Shown: in pieces, positions 34,143 through 42,579 of the stretch
Numbering within the stretch: the stretch's first letter is position 1
How the letters are laid out: every line of letters begins with the position of its first letter
Source of the DNA: Candidatus Caldatribacterium sp.
GTDB taxonomy: Bacteria; Atribacterota; Atribacteria; Atribacterales; Caldatribacteriaceae
Length of the DNA: 59,912 bases
Reading direction: 5' to 3'
NCBI GenBank assembly: GCA_025060675.1
Contig: JANXBI010000051.1
Location: 1 to 59,912 of the forward strand
Notes under the pieces: generated by a model
Database searches by the model: none
The model's input: the letters and a program-made list of their open reading frames with translations, nothing else
Told to the model about the DNA's origin: nothing
Program-made: the position numbers and the translations under genes

Positions 34143-35930
34143 ATGGTTCGCATACGCGTTGTGCCCTTTGAGCGGATTCTCGAAGGACAAGAGGGTGAGA
34201 ATCTTTTTTCCGTTTTTCAGAGAGAAGCGATCCCTCTCGAATCATACTGTGGAGGGATGGGTTCTTGTGGGAAGTGTGTGGTTCGTGTTCTTGAGGGGAA
34301 AGTAACCCCTCTTACGGTTCTTGAGAGGGAGCACTTAGGGAAGCGTGGAGAAGAAGGGTTTCGTCTCGCTTGTCAAGTTGTAGTGCTAGGAGATGTGTCT
34401 TGCGATGTCTCTCCCTCTCTCCAAACTGCTTCTTTTGTGCTCCTTGGAGACGAGGGGGAGAGAGTCCACGAGTTTGGGGATTCTCCGATACAGCGGAAGG
34501 TTGTCCTTTTTCGGAAACCTTCTCTCTTCTCGGTAACTTCCCTAAAAGAGGAGTTGGCAAGGGAAATCCCCATTCCTTCTTTCTCTCGCCCTGCCCTTCA
34601 GGACCTTTCCCTCCTTGGGGGGAGAGACGAGGTAGTTCTTGAGGCAATATGGGACGAGAGGGAGGTTTTTGCACTCTTTTCCCCTCCGGAGGAAGAATTT
34701 CTGGGGATTGCTTTTGACCTTGGAACGACTACTGTTGCCTGTGCTCTCGTTGACCTTGCGTCTCAGAGAGTGCTTGCTCAGGAGGGGGTTCTGAACAGGC
34801 AGGTGCGTTTTGGTGCAGATGTGATTTCTCGTCTTCGAGCAATCCAGGATGCTCTTGAAAATCTCAAAACCTTGCAACGAGATGTTCTTGAGACGATGAA
34901 CGAACTTGTAGAGACGCTGTGCCGAAGGGGAGGATGGAGGAGGGATCGTATCTTTGCGGTTACCGTTGCTGGAAACACCATCATGGAGCATCTTTTCCTG
35001 GGACTCTCTCCTTTGAGTGTTGGGGTGGCACCTTTTGTGCCGGTGCTTCGAGAGGGGTACCTTCTCCGCGCAAAGGACGTGGGGCTTTTGGTACATCCAG
35101 AGGCCTCGGTGTATGTTTTGCCTTGCGTTGCAGGATATGTTGGGGGAGACGTTGTCGGGGGTATTGGTGCCCTTAAAGTGCACGAAACGGAAAAGGTTAC
35201 CTTGTACATTGATATCGGTACGAACGGGGAAATTGTTCTGATTTCAAGAGGGAGGATTTTGGCTTGTGGAACAGCAGCTGGTCCCGCCTTCGAAGGGGCA
35301 GGAATACGTTTTGGCATGAGGGCTTCTCAAGGGGCGATTTCGGCGGTGTCCTTTGAAAATGGGGAGGTCATAATGACAACTATTGGTGATCTTCCGCCTC
35401 AAGGTATCTGTGGGACGGGTCTTATCGATATCATGGCTGGACTCCTCAAAGAGCACCTTCTCTCACCAACTGGGAGATTTCAAGAGCGCCCACCTTGGTC
35501 GAGGCGATTCGAGAAGGAAGGAAAAGACAAACGTTTTGTCCTATCGAGGGATCCATACATCTACCTTACGCAGAGGGATGTGGAGAAACTGCAACTTGCC
35601 CTCGCGGCAATGAGGGCGGGGAGGAGCATTCTTCTTAGAGAGGCTGGGCTTGAGGAAAAGGATATCGAGGAAGTGGTGCTTGCTGGAGCTTTTGGGAGTT
35701 TCATTCGTCCGGAAAGTGCAAAGAGGATTGGGCTCATTCCAGAGGATACCCCAACTCGTTTCGTTGGTAACGCTGCTCTCTTAGGGGCTCAAAGAGCACT
35801 CCTTTCTCGCAATTTTCGAAAGACTCTTGAGCATCTTGCCCGTCGGGTAGAGTACATTGAACTTTCTGCCCGCCGGGACTTTGAGGAAGCCTTTTGCGAA
35901 GGACTGGTATTGCCAGGGGCAACACAATAG
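34143..35930 (+). CDS. 2Fe-2S ferredoxin / ASKHA ATPase fusion (corrinoid activation protein-like, DUF4445)
   Basis: 595 residues. An N-terminal plant-type ferredoxin domain (1-90) holds C36, C42, C45 and C77 (C-x5-C-x2-C-x31-C), the 2Fe-2S ligand set. After a linker, a large ASKHA domain follows with FDLGTTTVACALVD (about 197-210), VAGNTIMEH, CVAGYVGGDVVGG, DIGTNGEIVL and GAFGSFI. This is the architecture of RACo and RamA-like activators, which use ATP and an electron from the FeS cluster to return Co(II)-corrinoid methyltransferase proteins to Co(I). No corrinoid protein or methyltransferase lies nearby. Confidence 0.87.
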   Translation: MVRIRVVPFERILEGQEGENLFSVFQREAIPLESYCGGMGSCGKCVVRVLEGKVTPLTVLEREHLGKRGEEGFRLACQVVVLGDVSCDVSPSLQTASFVLLGDEGERVHEFGDSPIQRKVVLFRKPSLFSVTSLKEELAREIPIPSFSRPALQDLSLLGGRDEVVLEAIWDEREVFALFSPPEEEFLGIAFDLGTTTVACALVDLASQRVLAQEGVLNRQVRFGADVISRLRAIQDALENLKTLQRDVLETMNELVETLCRRGGWRRDRIFAVTVAGNTIMEHLFLGLSPLSVGVAPFVPVLREGYLLRAKDVGLLVHPEASVYVLPCVAGYVGGDVVGGIGALKVHETEKVTLYIDIGTNGEIVLISRGRILACGTAAGPAFEGAGIRFGMRASQGAISAVSFENGEVIMTTIGDLPPQGICGTGLIDIMAGLLKEHLLSPTGRFQERPPWSRRFEKEGKDKRFVLSRDPYIYLTQRDVEKLQLALAAMRAGRSILLREAGLEEKDIEEVVLAGAFGSFIRPESAKRIGLIPEDTPTRFVGNAALLGAQRALLSRNFRKTLEHLARRVEYIELSARRDFEEAFCEGLVLPGATQ

Positions 35931-35945
35931 GAGGGTTGGTCGGTC

Positions 35946-37235
35946 ATGGCAGTGATTAAGCCTTTTTTAGGGTACCGGTATGCGGAGGAGTACGTCCAAA
36001 AGCGAGGTATTGGAAAGCTTGTTGCACCACCGTATGATGTTGTTTCGGAAAAAGAAAAGCAGCGCCTTGCTGAAGAGGAGTACAACTTTGTGCACCTTAT
36101 CCTCGGCAAGGATGCAAGTGGATACGAGAATGCGGCACTTCGACTCCGTCGATGGATTGAAAAAGGCGTGTTTACACGTGATAGTCTTCCCTCTCTGTAC
36201 ATCTACGAACAAGAATTTGCGCTCAACTCTTTCGGTCGAAGGAAGCGTACTGGTTTCGTAGCTTTAGTGCGTCTTGAGGAATTTGCAAAACGGATTATTT
36301 TCCCCCATGAACGCACTATGCCTAAGTATTCCTTAGATCGTTTGGAGCTTCTTCGGGCAACTCGGGCAAATCTTGAGCAGATCTTTTGCCTGTACAATGA
36401 CCCTCAAAGGGTTGTTGATGCGCTTCTTGAGGAGTACAAGCGTCCAGAAGCTGAGCTTTTTGCCTTTACTGATCACTATGGGGTTGTCCATCGTCTCTTC
36501 CGGCTTTCTGATGGGGAAGCTATAGCGTATATCCGAAAGGTCCTCAATCCCCGCACTCTTATCATTGCTGATGGGCACCATCGTTACGAAACTTGTCTTA
36601 TGTACCGAAGGGAACGCCGAGAGGCCTTGGGAGATCCTCTTGGGGAGATTCCCGAAGACTACGCCATGATGTTCCTTGTGAATATCCATAATCCTGGACT
36701 TCTCATACTCCCTACTCATCGCCTGGTACACAGTCTGCCTGAAGGGCGTCTTATGGATTTCTTCAAAAAGTGCGAGGTGTACTTTGAGGTACGGTTCTTT
36801 CAGAATGAACGTGCAATGGAAGAGTTTCTCCAGTCGGCCCCACCATTTACCATTGGGGTGTATGAGCGGAAGAATGAGCGGTGGGGTACTATAACCCTCA
36901 AAGATCCCCGGATTATGGATGAGCGGCTTGGGGAAGAAGACGTGAATCGGCATCTTGATACCACCATACTGCATGAACTCGTTTTTCGAGAAATTCTTGG
37001 CCTTAATAGAGAGGGTGAAGGGGAAAGCGAGTTCGTCGACTACCTCCGAGGCACAAAAGATGTTTTTGCCATTGCAAAGGAAGAGAACAAATACCAACTC
37101 GTCTTCGTCATGCGTCCAACCCCTATTGAGCATGTAGAGAGAGCAGTGGCGAAGTTTCAACGGATGCCCCAAAAGTCGACGTACTTCTACCCGAAGGCGT
37201 GGAGTGGGCTTGTTTTCCGGATGCTGGAGGAGTAA
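35946..37235 (+). CDS. DUF1015 family protein
   Basis: 429 residues matching DUF1015: KPFLGYRYAEE near the N-terminus, LVAPPYDVVS, VHLILGKD, the long middle and LIIADGHHRYETC (about residues 205-217), whose D-G-H-H-R is the family hallmark and resembles the ParB/sulfiredoxin-type nucleotide site. The function of the family is not settled. RBS GGAGGG precedes the ATG by about ten bases. It stands between the corrinoid-activator-like gene and HPS in one apparent operon. Confidence 0.85.
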   Translation: MAVIKPFLGYRYAEEYVQKRGIGKLVAPPYDVVSEKEKQRLAEEEYNFVHLILGKDASGYENAALRLRRWIEKGVFTRDSLPSLYIYEQEFALNSFGRRKRTGFVALVRLEEFAKRIIFPHERTMPKYSLDRLELLRATRANLEQIFCLYNDPQRVVDALLEEYKRPEAELFAFTDHYGVVHRLFRLSDGEAIAYIRKVLNPRTLIIADGHHRYETCLMYRRERREALGDPLGEIPEDYAMMFLVNIHNPGLLILPTHRLVHSLPEGRLMDFFKKCEVYFEVRFFQNERAMEEFLQSAPPFTIGVYERKNERWGTITLKDPRIMDERLGEEDVNRHLDTTILHELVFREILGLNREGEGESEFVDYLRGTKDVFAIAKEENKYQLVFVMRPTPIEHVERAVAKFQRMPQKSTYFYPKAWSGLVFRMLEE

Positions 37236-37236
37236 T

Positions 37237-37899
37237 ATGTCCCTTTTTCAGGTTGCCCTGGATCTCTGGAGTGGAGATGAAGCGCTCGGGCTTGTCCGGC
37301 GTCTTCTGCCTTACGTGGACATTGTGGAAGTTGGAACGCCTCTTCTTCTTGCTTGTGGTCTACCCTTTGTAGGACGTCTTCGCGAGGAGATTCGAGAAAA
37401 GCTCCTCTTTGTGGATGCGAAGATCGTGGATGCAGGGGAAGAGGAAGCGGAGGTCATCTTTGCCCGGGGTGGGGACATGGTCTCTGTTCTTGGGGGAGCA
37501 TCTCCGGTAACCCTTGAAGGGGTACGGAAAGCCGCAGAACGCTACGGCAAGAAATGGGTTGTCGATACGATTGATCTTATACCGACTTCACAAAACCTTA
37601 CCCTCCTTGAAGCGTTGCGGCCGGACTTTCTGGCTCTCCACATGCCCCATGATGTGGTCGCTCAAGACCATAGGATCTGGGAAAATGTCCCTTTTCCTTT
37701 TGAATTCTTGCGAAGGATGCCGCTTCTTGTGGCGGGGGGTCTAACTGTAGATGCTCTTCCTCTGGTACTTGAGGTTTTCCATCCGAGAATCGTAGTGATT
37801 GGCTCGGCTATTACCAAGGACCCCTTTCCTGAGAAGGTAGCGGAAAATGTACGGAGGGTGCTCGATGCGTTTGCGGGAGAAGATTCTTACGGTTCTTGA
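37237..37899 (+). CDS. hxlA: 3-hexulose-6-phosphate synthase
   Basis: 220 residues of the orotidine-decarboxylase-like barrel family. QVALDL opens, FVDAKIVDAGEEEA is the D-x-K-x-x-D metal and catalytic motif, MVSVLGGASPVTLEG follows the HPS version of the next strand, and VAGGLTVDALP / IVVIGSAIT form the phosphate site. HPS joins formaldehyde and ribulose-5-P to 3-hexulose-6-P, or runs in reverse to make pentose phosphate. Start ATG 37237 behind GGAGGAG. The usual HPS H-x-G-x-D is HMPHD here. The next gene is the isomerase partner, overlapping by 35 bases. Confidence 0.85.
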   Translation: MSLFQVALDLWSGDEALGLVRRLLPYVDIVEVGTPLLLACGLPFVGRLREEIREKLLFVDAKIVDAGEEEAEVIFARGGDMVSVLGGASPVTLEGVRKAAERYGKKWVVDTIDLIPTSQNLTLLEALRPDFLALHMPHDVVAQDHRIWENVPFPFEFLRRMPLLVAGGLTVDALPLVLEVFHPRIVVIGSAITKDPFPEKVAENVRRVLDAFAGEDSYGS

Positions 37900-38425
37900 G
37901 GAAGCCAAGACGCTTCTTTTGGCCCTCAAGGAGCAGGATCTCGCAACCTTTTGTGAAATGCTCAAGTCGTGGCAGGAGAAGAGGTTGTTTTTCTGGGGAA
38001 GAGGGCGCAGTTTTCTTATCTTGAAGGCTTTTGCCATGCGGCTTATGCATCTTGGGTACACGGTGCACATTGTGGGTGAGGTTACTTGCCCGGCAATACG
38101 GGAGGGAGATATCCTTATTGTTGCCTCAGGTTCAGGGAGAACGTCTTCAGTGCTCCTTTTCACAGAAAAGGCACGTTCCTTGGGGGCTTTTGTTTTTGCC
38201 TTTCTTGGGAGGAGAGGAACACCTCTTGAAACGATAGCACATGCGTTTTTGGCTTTTGCTCCTGAGAATGTTGGAGAAACACGGCAACTTTTCACGGATG
38301 GCGGAGGAACGCGTTTTGAAGATGCTCTCTGGTTGCTTTGCGACGCCCTTGTGCTTGCTCTTGTGGAAGGTAAGGAGGTTGAAGCGTACCGTCTCATGAT
38401 GGAGCGTCACGCAAACCTCGAGTGA
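37865..38425 (+). CDS. hxlB: 6-phospho-3-hexuloisomerase
   Basis: 186 residues of the SIS-domain PHI family. GRGRSFLILKAFAMRLMHLGYTVHIVGE in part (R-S-x-x-x-x-K-A-F-A-M-R-L-M-H-L-G) is the family hallmark, then AIREGDILIVASGSGRTSSV with the sugar-phosphate-binding S-G-S-G. It isomerises 3-hexulose-6-P to fructose-6-P. Coupled with hxlA it forms the formaldehyde-fixing ribulose monophosphate module; in organisms without a full pentose phosphate pathway it runs in reverse to supply ribulose-5-P. Start ATG 37865 with GGAGGG upstream. Confidence 0.88.
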   Translation: MRLREKILTVLEEAKTLLLALKEQDLATFCEMLKSWQEKRLFFWGRGRSFLILKAFAMRLMHLGYTVHIVGEVTCPAIREGDILIVASGSGRTSSVLLFTEKARSLGAFVFAFLGRRGTPLETIAHAFLAFAPENVGETRQLFTDGGGTRFEDALWLLCDALVLALVEGKEVEAYRLMMERHANLE

Positions 38426-38436
38426 GGGGGGAGAGG

Positions 38437-39225
38437 ATGGAGGACTTTTGGAAGCTTCGGGAAAAAGTGGAAGAAGCGTTAGGGGTTGAAATCCCGGTGA
38501 GAGAACGCTTTCCAGAACGGGAGGAGATTCCAGAAGGCGAAGAAAACCTCACCGTCTTCCTTGCTCGACATACCGACATAACTCTCCTTCATCCTGCGGC
38601 AACAAGAGAGGACATTCGGAAGCTCTGCGAAGATGCGAAGCGGTGGGGGTTTTTTAGCGTTATTGTCAACCCGTACTATGTAGCCCTGTGTAGCGAACTC
38701 CTTGAAGGGAGTGGGGTACTGGTTGGTGTAGCCGTAGGATTTCCTCTTGGACAGAACAAACCCGAGGTTAAGGCTCGGGAGGCTCGATTGGCTTTTCAAG
38801 AAGGAGCAAGAGAGGCGGATATGGTGGTCAATCTTGCTGCACTCAAAAGTGGCGATTGGAAGGTGGTGTACCAGGATATCCGGGGCGTTGTGGAAGAAAT
38901 GTCTCCTTGTAGGGTCAAAGTGGTTCTCGAAGCAGGGTACCTGACCAGGGAGGAAAAAGTTGTTGGATGCCTTATTGCGCAGGCTGCTCGAGCGCATTTT
39001 GTCAAGACATCGACGGGCTTTGGACCATCTGGAGCGACGGAGGAAGATGTTCGCCTCTTCCGGGAAGTCGTCGGTTCATCCCTTGGAGTTAAGGCGGCAG
39101 GAGGCATTAAGACTCGAACACAGGCTTTGGCCCTGCTTAAAGCTGGGGCTAATCGTTTGGGGACTTCCACGGTAGGTATCCTCACAAGCGAAGCACCACA
39201 AGCTCCCGACCAACTTCAGCGTTGA
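38437..39225 (+). CDS. deoC: Deoxyribose-phosphate aldolase
   Basis: About 262 residues, some 40 longer than most DeoC proteins because of an N-terminal extension. The barrel carries VGFPLG, EADMVVNLAALKSGDW (catalytic Asp region), KVVLEAGYL and the Schiff-base Lys in FVKTSTGFGPSGATEEDV, followed by VKAAGGIKT. It splits 2-deoxyribose-5-P into glyceraldehyde-3-P and acetaldehyde. The usual E-T after the KVI-L strand is E-A-G. ATG 38437 has GGGGGAGAGG upstream. The last 44 bases overlap the convergent nrdG. Confidence 0.88.
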   Translation: MEDFWKLREKVEEALGVEIPVRERFPEREEIPEGEENLTVFLARHTDITLLHPAATREDIRKLCEDAKRWGFFSVIVNPYYVALCSELLEGSGVLVGVAVGFPLGQNKPEVKAREARLAFQEGAREADMVVNLAALKSGDWKVVYQDIRGVVEEMSPCRVKVVLEAGYLTREEKVVGCLIAQAARAHFVKTSTGFGPSGATEEDVRLFREVVGSSLGVKAAGGIKTRTQALALLKAGANRLGTSTVGILTSEAPQAPDQLQR

Positions 39226-39874
39226 TCATATCTTGTAAGGTACGCAGGAATGAGAAGCTGTATGGTGTGACACTTTGCGCTTCTTCTGCAAGGTTTTTCT
39301 CCCGGTGAAAGTTCTGCCAGTACCACACTCGTGCGTCTTGTACCGTTTGGGCCATCGCGAGGAGCGTTTCAGGAGTATGGAAAGGAGGGTAGATAGTTGT
39401 TCGAATCTCAACACGGTCTGGGTTGGCGAGGGCTTTCTCAAGAACTTTTCGTACTGACTCTTCCCATGTTTCTCCCCTGACAAGGTGGTATTTCCCAAGG
39501 GGAACCTTAAAATCGATGCCCCAGAGATCTACGTAATCCCAGAGAGCAAGGAACTCCTTGAAAAAGCTCCCGTTCGTGTCAACTTTGACGAGGTAACCGA
39601 GCTCCTTTACTTTTTCAAGGAATGGAAACCACTTCCTGGCATAGATAAGGGGCTCCCCGCCGGTAATGCAAACCGCGTCGAGGAGCCCTTGGCGGTGCTT
39701 GAGATAAGCGAGCACTTCGTCCTCCTCAATAGAAGGGAGATTTTCCCACTGCAGGACGAGTTCTGGGTTGTGGCAAAAGGGACAGCGAAAGTTGCATCCT
39801 GCAACGAAAAGGACTGTTGCAATCTTCCCTGGGTACTCGATAAAACTGACCCTCTGCCATCCTTGGAACGTCAT
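39182..39874 (-). CDS. nrdG: Anaerobic ribonucleotide reductase activating protein (radical SAM)
   Basis: 230 residues. The radical SAM 4Fe-4S motif is C27-NFR-C31-PF-C34, followed by DAVCITGGEPL, the S-adenosylmethionine contact. It installs the glycyl radical on NrdD. Similar in length to the NrdG2/PflA-like type. The start lies 4 bases after nrdD; operon nrdR-nrdD-nrdG. Confidence 0.9.
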   Translation of the reverse strand: MTFQGWQRVSFIEYPGKIATVLFVAGCNFRCPFCHNPELVLQWENLPSIEEDEVLAYLKHRQGLLDAVCITGGEPLIYARKWFPFLEKVKELGYLVKVDTNGSFFKEFLALWDYVDLWGIDFKVPLGKYHLVRGETWEESVRKVLEKALANPDRVEIRTTIYPPFHTPETLLAMAQTVQDARVWYWQNFHREKNLAEEAQSVTPYSFSFLRTLQDMINAEVGRELVVLRL

Positions 39875-39878
39875 ACCT

Positions 39879-41966
39879 TCACCTCAGGAGGTACTCTTTT
39901 CGCTCGGCAAACTCTTCTTGCTTCCCTCGATTCCACCGCTGTACCGGACGGTAATACCCGACCACTCGGGAGTAGACTTCGGTCTCCTCGCCGCACTCAG
40001 GACAGACGGTGACTTTCCCTTTCAAGTATCCATGTTTCGGACAAACGGAAAAGGTTGGAGTGATGGTGAGATAGGGAATAGGGTAATTCTCGAAAACACG
40101 GCGGATGAAACGCTTAACCGCTTCAGGGTCGGGCATCTCGGCCAGGAACGCGTGAAAAACGGTACCTCCGGTGTAGAGAACTTGGAGATCTTTCTGGTGT
40201 TCCAGAGCTTCGAAGGGATCATCGGTGTAATTTACGGGAAGATGGGTGCTGTTTGTGTAGTACGGCTCGTCATCACCAGCGGTGATGATGTCAGGAAAAC
40301 GGCGTCGGTCGTGGCGTGCTAAGCGGTAGCTTGCACTTTCAGCGGGGGTTGCTTCGAGGTTGTAGAGATTGCCCGTTTCCTCTTGGAAGTCAGCGAGTCT
40401 CTCGCGCATGAATTGCAAAACCTTGATGGCGAAGGCTTTGCCCTCTGGATGGGCGATAGAAACCCCCAGAAAATTAAGGCACGCTTCGTTCATCCCTACA
40501 AGACCGATAGTTGAGAAGTGATTTCGGAACGTTCCGAGGTAACGACGAGTGTAGGGAAAGAGACCGTTTTTGAGATTCCGTTCGATAACTTTTCTTTTGA
40601 TTTCAAGAGCTGTTTTTGCAATGTGCATCATGCGCCTCAAGCGAGAGAAGAACTCTTCTTCCGTTTTGCTCAGGTAACCAATGCGAGGAAGGTTAATGGT
40701 GACAACGCCAATCGACCCTGTCTTATCTGCAGAGCCGAAAAGTCCTCCACAGCGGTTTCGCAAGGTCCGCAAGTCAAGCTGCAGACGGCAGCACATAGAG
40801 CGCACGTCTCCAGGACGCAATGAACTTGAGATGAAATTCTGGAAGTAAGGAACACCATACTTTGCGGTGAGTTCGAAAAGTAACCGGGCATTTTCGGAAT
40901 CCCAGGGGAAGTCAGGAGTGATGTTGTACGTTGGTATGGGGAAAGAAAAGACTCTTCCCTCATAATCGCCCTCAAGCATAACTTCAAGAAAGGCACGGTT
41001 GATCATATCCATCTCTTTCTGATAGTCACCGTACGTGCCGAGGTCGGGTCGCTCTTCTCCGCCAATGATGACAGGTCGATCTTTCATATCCTCAGGTACA
41101 ATCCAATCAAAGGAGAAATTGATGAACGGTGCTTGACTTCCCCAACGAGACGGGACGTTCATGGCAAAGACCATTTGCTGGATGAGTTGTTTCACCGCTT
41201 GGTACGAGAGACGATCGTATCGAACGAAAGGGGCAAGGTACGTGTCAACAGAGTTGAAGGCTTGAGCCCCGGCGAATTCCATTTGCATAGTTCCCAGGAA
41301 ATTGACCATTTGTCCAGTCAATGCTGAAAGGTGTTTTGCAGGTCCAGCGGCGATCTTGTCCTTGACCCCTCCAAAACCCTCCCGGATGAGTTCTTCAAGC
41401 GACCAGCCAGCACAGTATCCAGCAAGACCATAGGACAGATCATGGATGTGAATATCCCCATTCATGTGCGCTTCTCGAACTTCATCAGGGTAGATACGGT
41501 TCAAGGTGTAGTGAGCCATGACCGATCCAGCAACGTGGAGAACAAGACCTGGATAAGAGTAAGTGGTGTTTGAGTTCTCTTGAGTCCTCCAGTCGGCTTT
41601 AAGGAGATACTCTTGGACAATCTTCTCCACGTCCACCACGACTTTCAGTGCTTCCCGCGCCTCTTGGCGCTTTCGACGGTAGAGAATGTATGCTTTGGCA
41701 GCCTTAGCAAACCCATTTTCGATGAGCGTTTCTTCTACGATATCCTGAATCGTTTCGATATCTACTATGGTGTCCTGGCCAAATTTTTCAAAGAGTTTCT
41801 GCGTTACAGCAATGCTGAGCTCTTTGGGTGTTTCTTCGTTTTCTTCGCCAACAGCCTGGAACGCTTTGTAAATGGCTCGTTCAATCCGTTGTCGGTCGAA
41901 GGGAACGATACGCCCATCGCGCTTTCGGACTTCCCGCGGGGCAAGGAGATTCGTGACATCTGTCAT
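39879..41966 (-). CDS. nrdD: Anaerobic ribonucleoside-triphosphate reductase
   Basis: 695 residues. An N-terminal ATP-cone (VRKRDGRIVPFDRQRIERAI in part, key R-D-G-R-x-V-P-F-D) is followed by the glycyl-radical barrel. The C-terminus has a zinc site CPKHGYLKG...CPECG and the radical loop SRVVGYYRP with G670. It reduces NTPs to dNTPs under strictly anaerobic conditions, so the organism can make DNA precursors without oxygen. Start ATG 41966 is 2 bases after nrdR. Confidence 0.95.
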   Translation of the reverse strand: MTDVTNLLAPREVRKRDGRIVPFDRQRIERAIYKAFQAVGEENEETPKELSIAVTQKLFEKFGQDTIVDIETIQDIVEETLIENGFAKAAKAYILYRRKRQEAREALKVVVDVEKIVQEYLLKADWRTQENSNTTYSYPGLVLHVAGSVMAHYTLNRIYPDEVREAHMNGDIHIHDLSYGLAGYCAGWSLEELIREGFGGVKDKIAAGPAKHLSALTGQMVNFLGTMQMEFAGAQAFNSVDTYLAPFVRYDRLSYQAVKQLIQQMVFAMNVPSRWGSQAPFINFSFDWIVPEDMKDRPVIIGGEERPDLGTYGDYQKEMDMINRAFLEVMLEGDYEGRVFSFPIPTYNITPDFPWDSENARLLFELTAKYGVPYFQNFISSSLRPGDVRSMCCRLQLDLRTLRNRCGGLFGSADKTGSIGVVTINLPRIGYLSKTEEEFFSRLRRMMHIAKTALEIKRKVIERNLKNGLFPYTRRYLGTFRNHFSTIGLVGMNEACLNFLGVSIAHPEGKAFAIKVLQFMRERLADFQEETGNLYNLEATPAESASYRLARHDRRRFPDIITAGDDEPYYTNSTHLPVNYTDDPFEALEHQKDLQVLYTGGTVFHAFLAEMPDPEAVKRFIRRVFENYPIPYLTITPTFSVCPKHGYLKGKVTVCPECGEETEVYSRVVGYYRPVQRWNRGKQEEFAERKEYLLR

Positions 41967-41968
41967 AT

Positions 41969-42442
41969 TTATTCCTCCTTCACCACATTTTGTTCTTTGC
42001 TCAGGGAAAGCACAATATCCATGAACTGATCGATATCCCGGAATTCTCGGTATACCGAGGCGAAACGCACGTACGCTACTTGGTCAACCTTCTTGAGTTT
42101 TTCCATAACCTTTTCGCCAATGCGAGAGGAGGGAACTTCTTCGTATCCCTCTTCCTGGAGCTCTTTTTCAATCTCATCCACAAGGTGTTCTAGCTCCTCT
42201 AAGGACACTGGGCGTTTCTCACACGCTTTGAGGAGACCATTGAGGATTTTCTTTCGATCGAAAAGTTCACGAGTTCCGTTCTTTTTGATGACTCGAAGGG
42301 GTTTACGCTCGTACCGCTCGTAGGTTGTAAAACGCCGATGGCATGAAGGACACTCTCTTCGGCGGCGAATCTCCGTTCCGCCCTCGATTTCCCGAGAATC
42401 GATGACTTTAGAGTCCTCCGCTCCACAGTACGGACAGCGCAT
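41969..42442 (-). CDS. nrdR: Transcriptional repressor NrdR
   Basis: 157 residues. A zinc ribbon MRCPYC...CPSCHRRF opens the protein (residues 1-42), followed by an ATP-cone (VIKKNGTRELFDRKKILNGLLKAC in part). It senses dATP/ATP and represses ribonucleotide reductase genes. Two NrdR-box-like sites lie directly upstream over the promoter, so it probably represses its own operon. Confidence 0.95.
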   Translation of the reverse strand: MRCPYCGAEDSKVIDSREIEGGTEIRRRRECPSCHRRFTTYERYERKPLRVIKKNGTRELFDRKKILNGLLKACEKRPVSLEELEHLVDEIEKELQEEGYEEVPSSRIGEKVMEKLKKVDQVAYVRFASVYREFRDIDQFMDIVLSLSKEQNVVKEE

Positions 42443-42447
42443 GTTCT

Positions 42448-42463
42448 CACCAACATATAGTAT
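42448..42463. promoter_or_regulatory. NrdR box, proximal
   Basis: The 16-mer CACCAACATATAGTAT matches 10 of 16 positions of the general NrdR palindrome ACACTATATATAGTGT. It is weak alone, but its centre lies exactly 32 bases from that of the distal box, the spacing of tandem NrdR boxes. Confidence 0.55.
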
Positions 42464-42479
42464 TTTTTATTACTACTAA

Positions 42480-42495
42480 ACACTAAATGTAGTAT
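42480..42495. promoter_or_regulatory. NrdR box, distal
   Basis: ACACTAAATGTAGTAT matches 13 of 16 positions of the NrdR consensus palindrome. It overlaps the -10 region of the nrdR promoter. Confidence 0.8.
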
Positions 42496-42519
42496 ACACT
42501 ATGGGAGAGGATTCTGCAA
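42491..42519 (-). promoter_or_regulatory. Promoter of the nrdR-nrdD-nrdG operon
   Basis: Read on the minus strand: -35 TTGCAG (42519-42514), 17-base spacer, -10 TATACT (42496-42491). The -10 is inside the distal NrdR box, so bound NrdR would block RNA polymerase. Confidence 0.75.
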
Positions 42520-42526
42520 GGAGTAT

Positions 42527-42554
42527 TTGTGTCGAGGGAAAAAGAAGGTATAAT
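42527..42554 (+). promoter_or_regulatory. Possible promoter of ccdA
   Basis: TATAAT at 42549-42554 with a weak -35 TTGTGT (42527-42532), 16 bases apart, 25 bases upstream of the ccdA start. Divergent from the nrdR promoter. Confidence 0.5.
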
Positions 42555-42579
42555 TCTTCCAGGCAAGGAGTGAGGCCCT

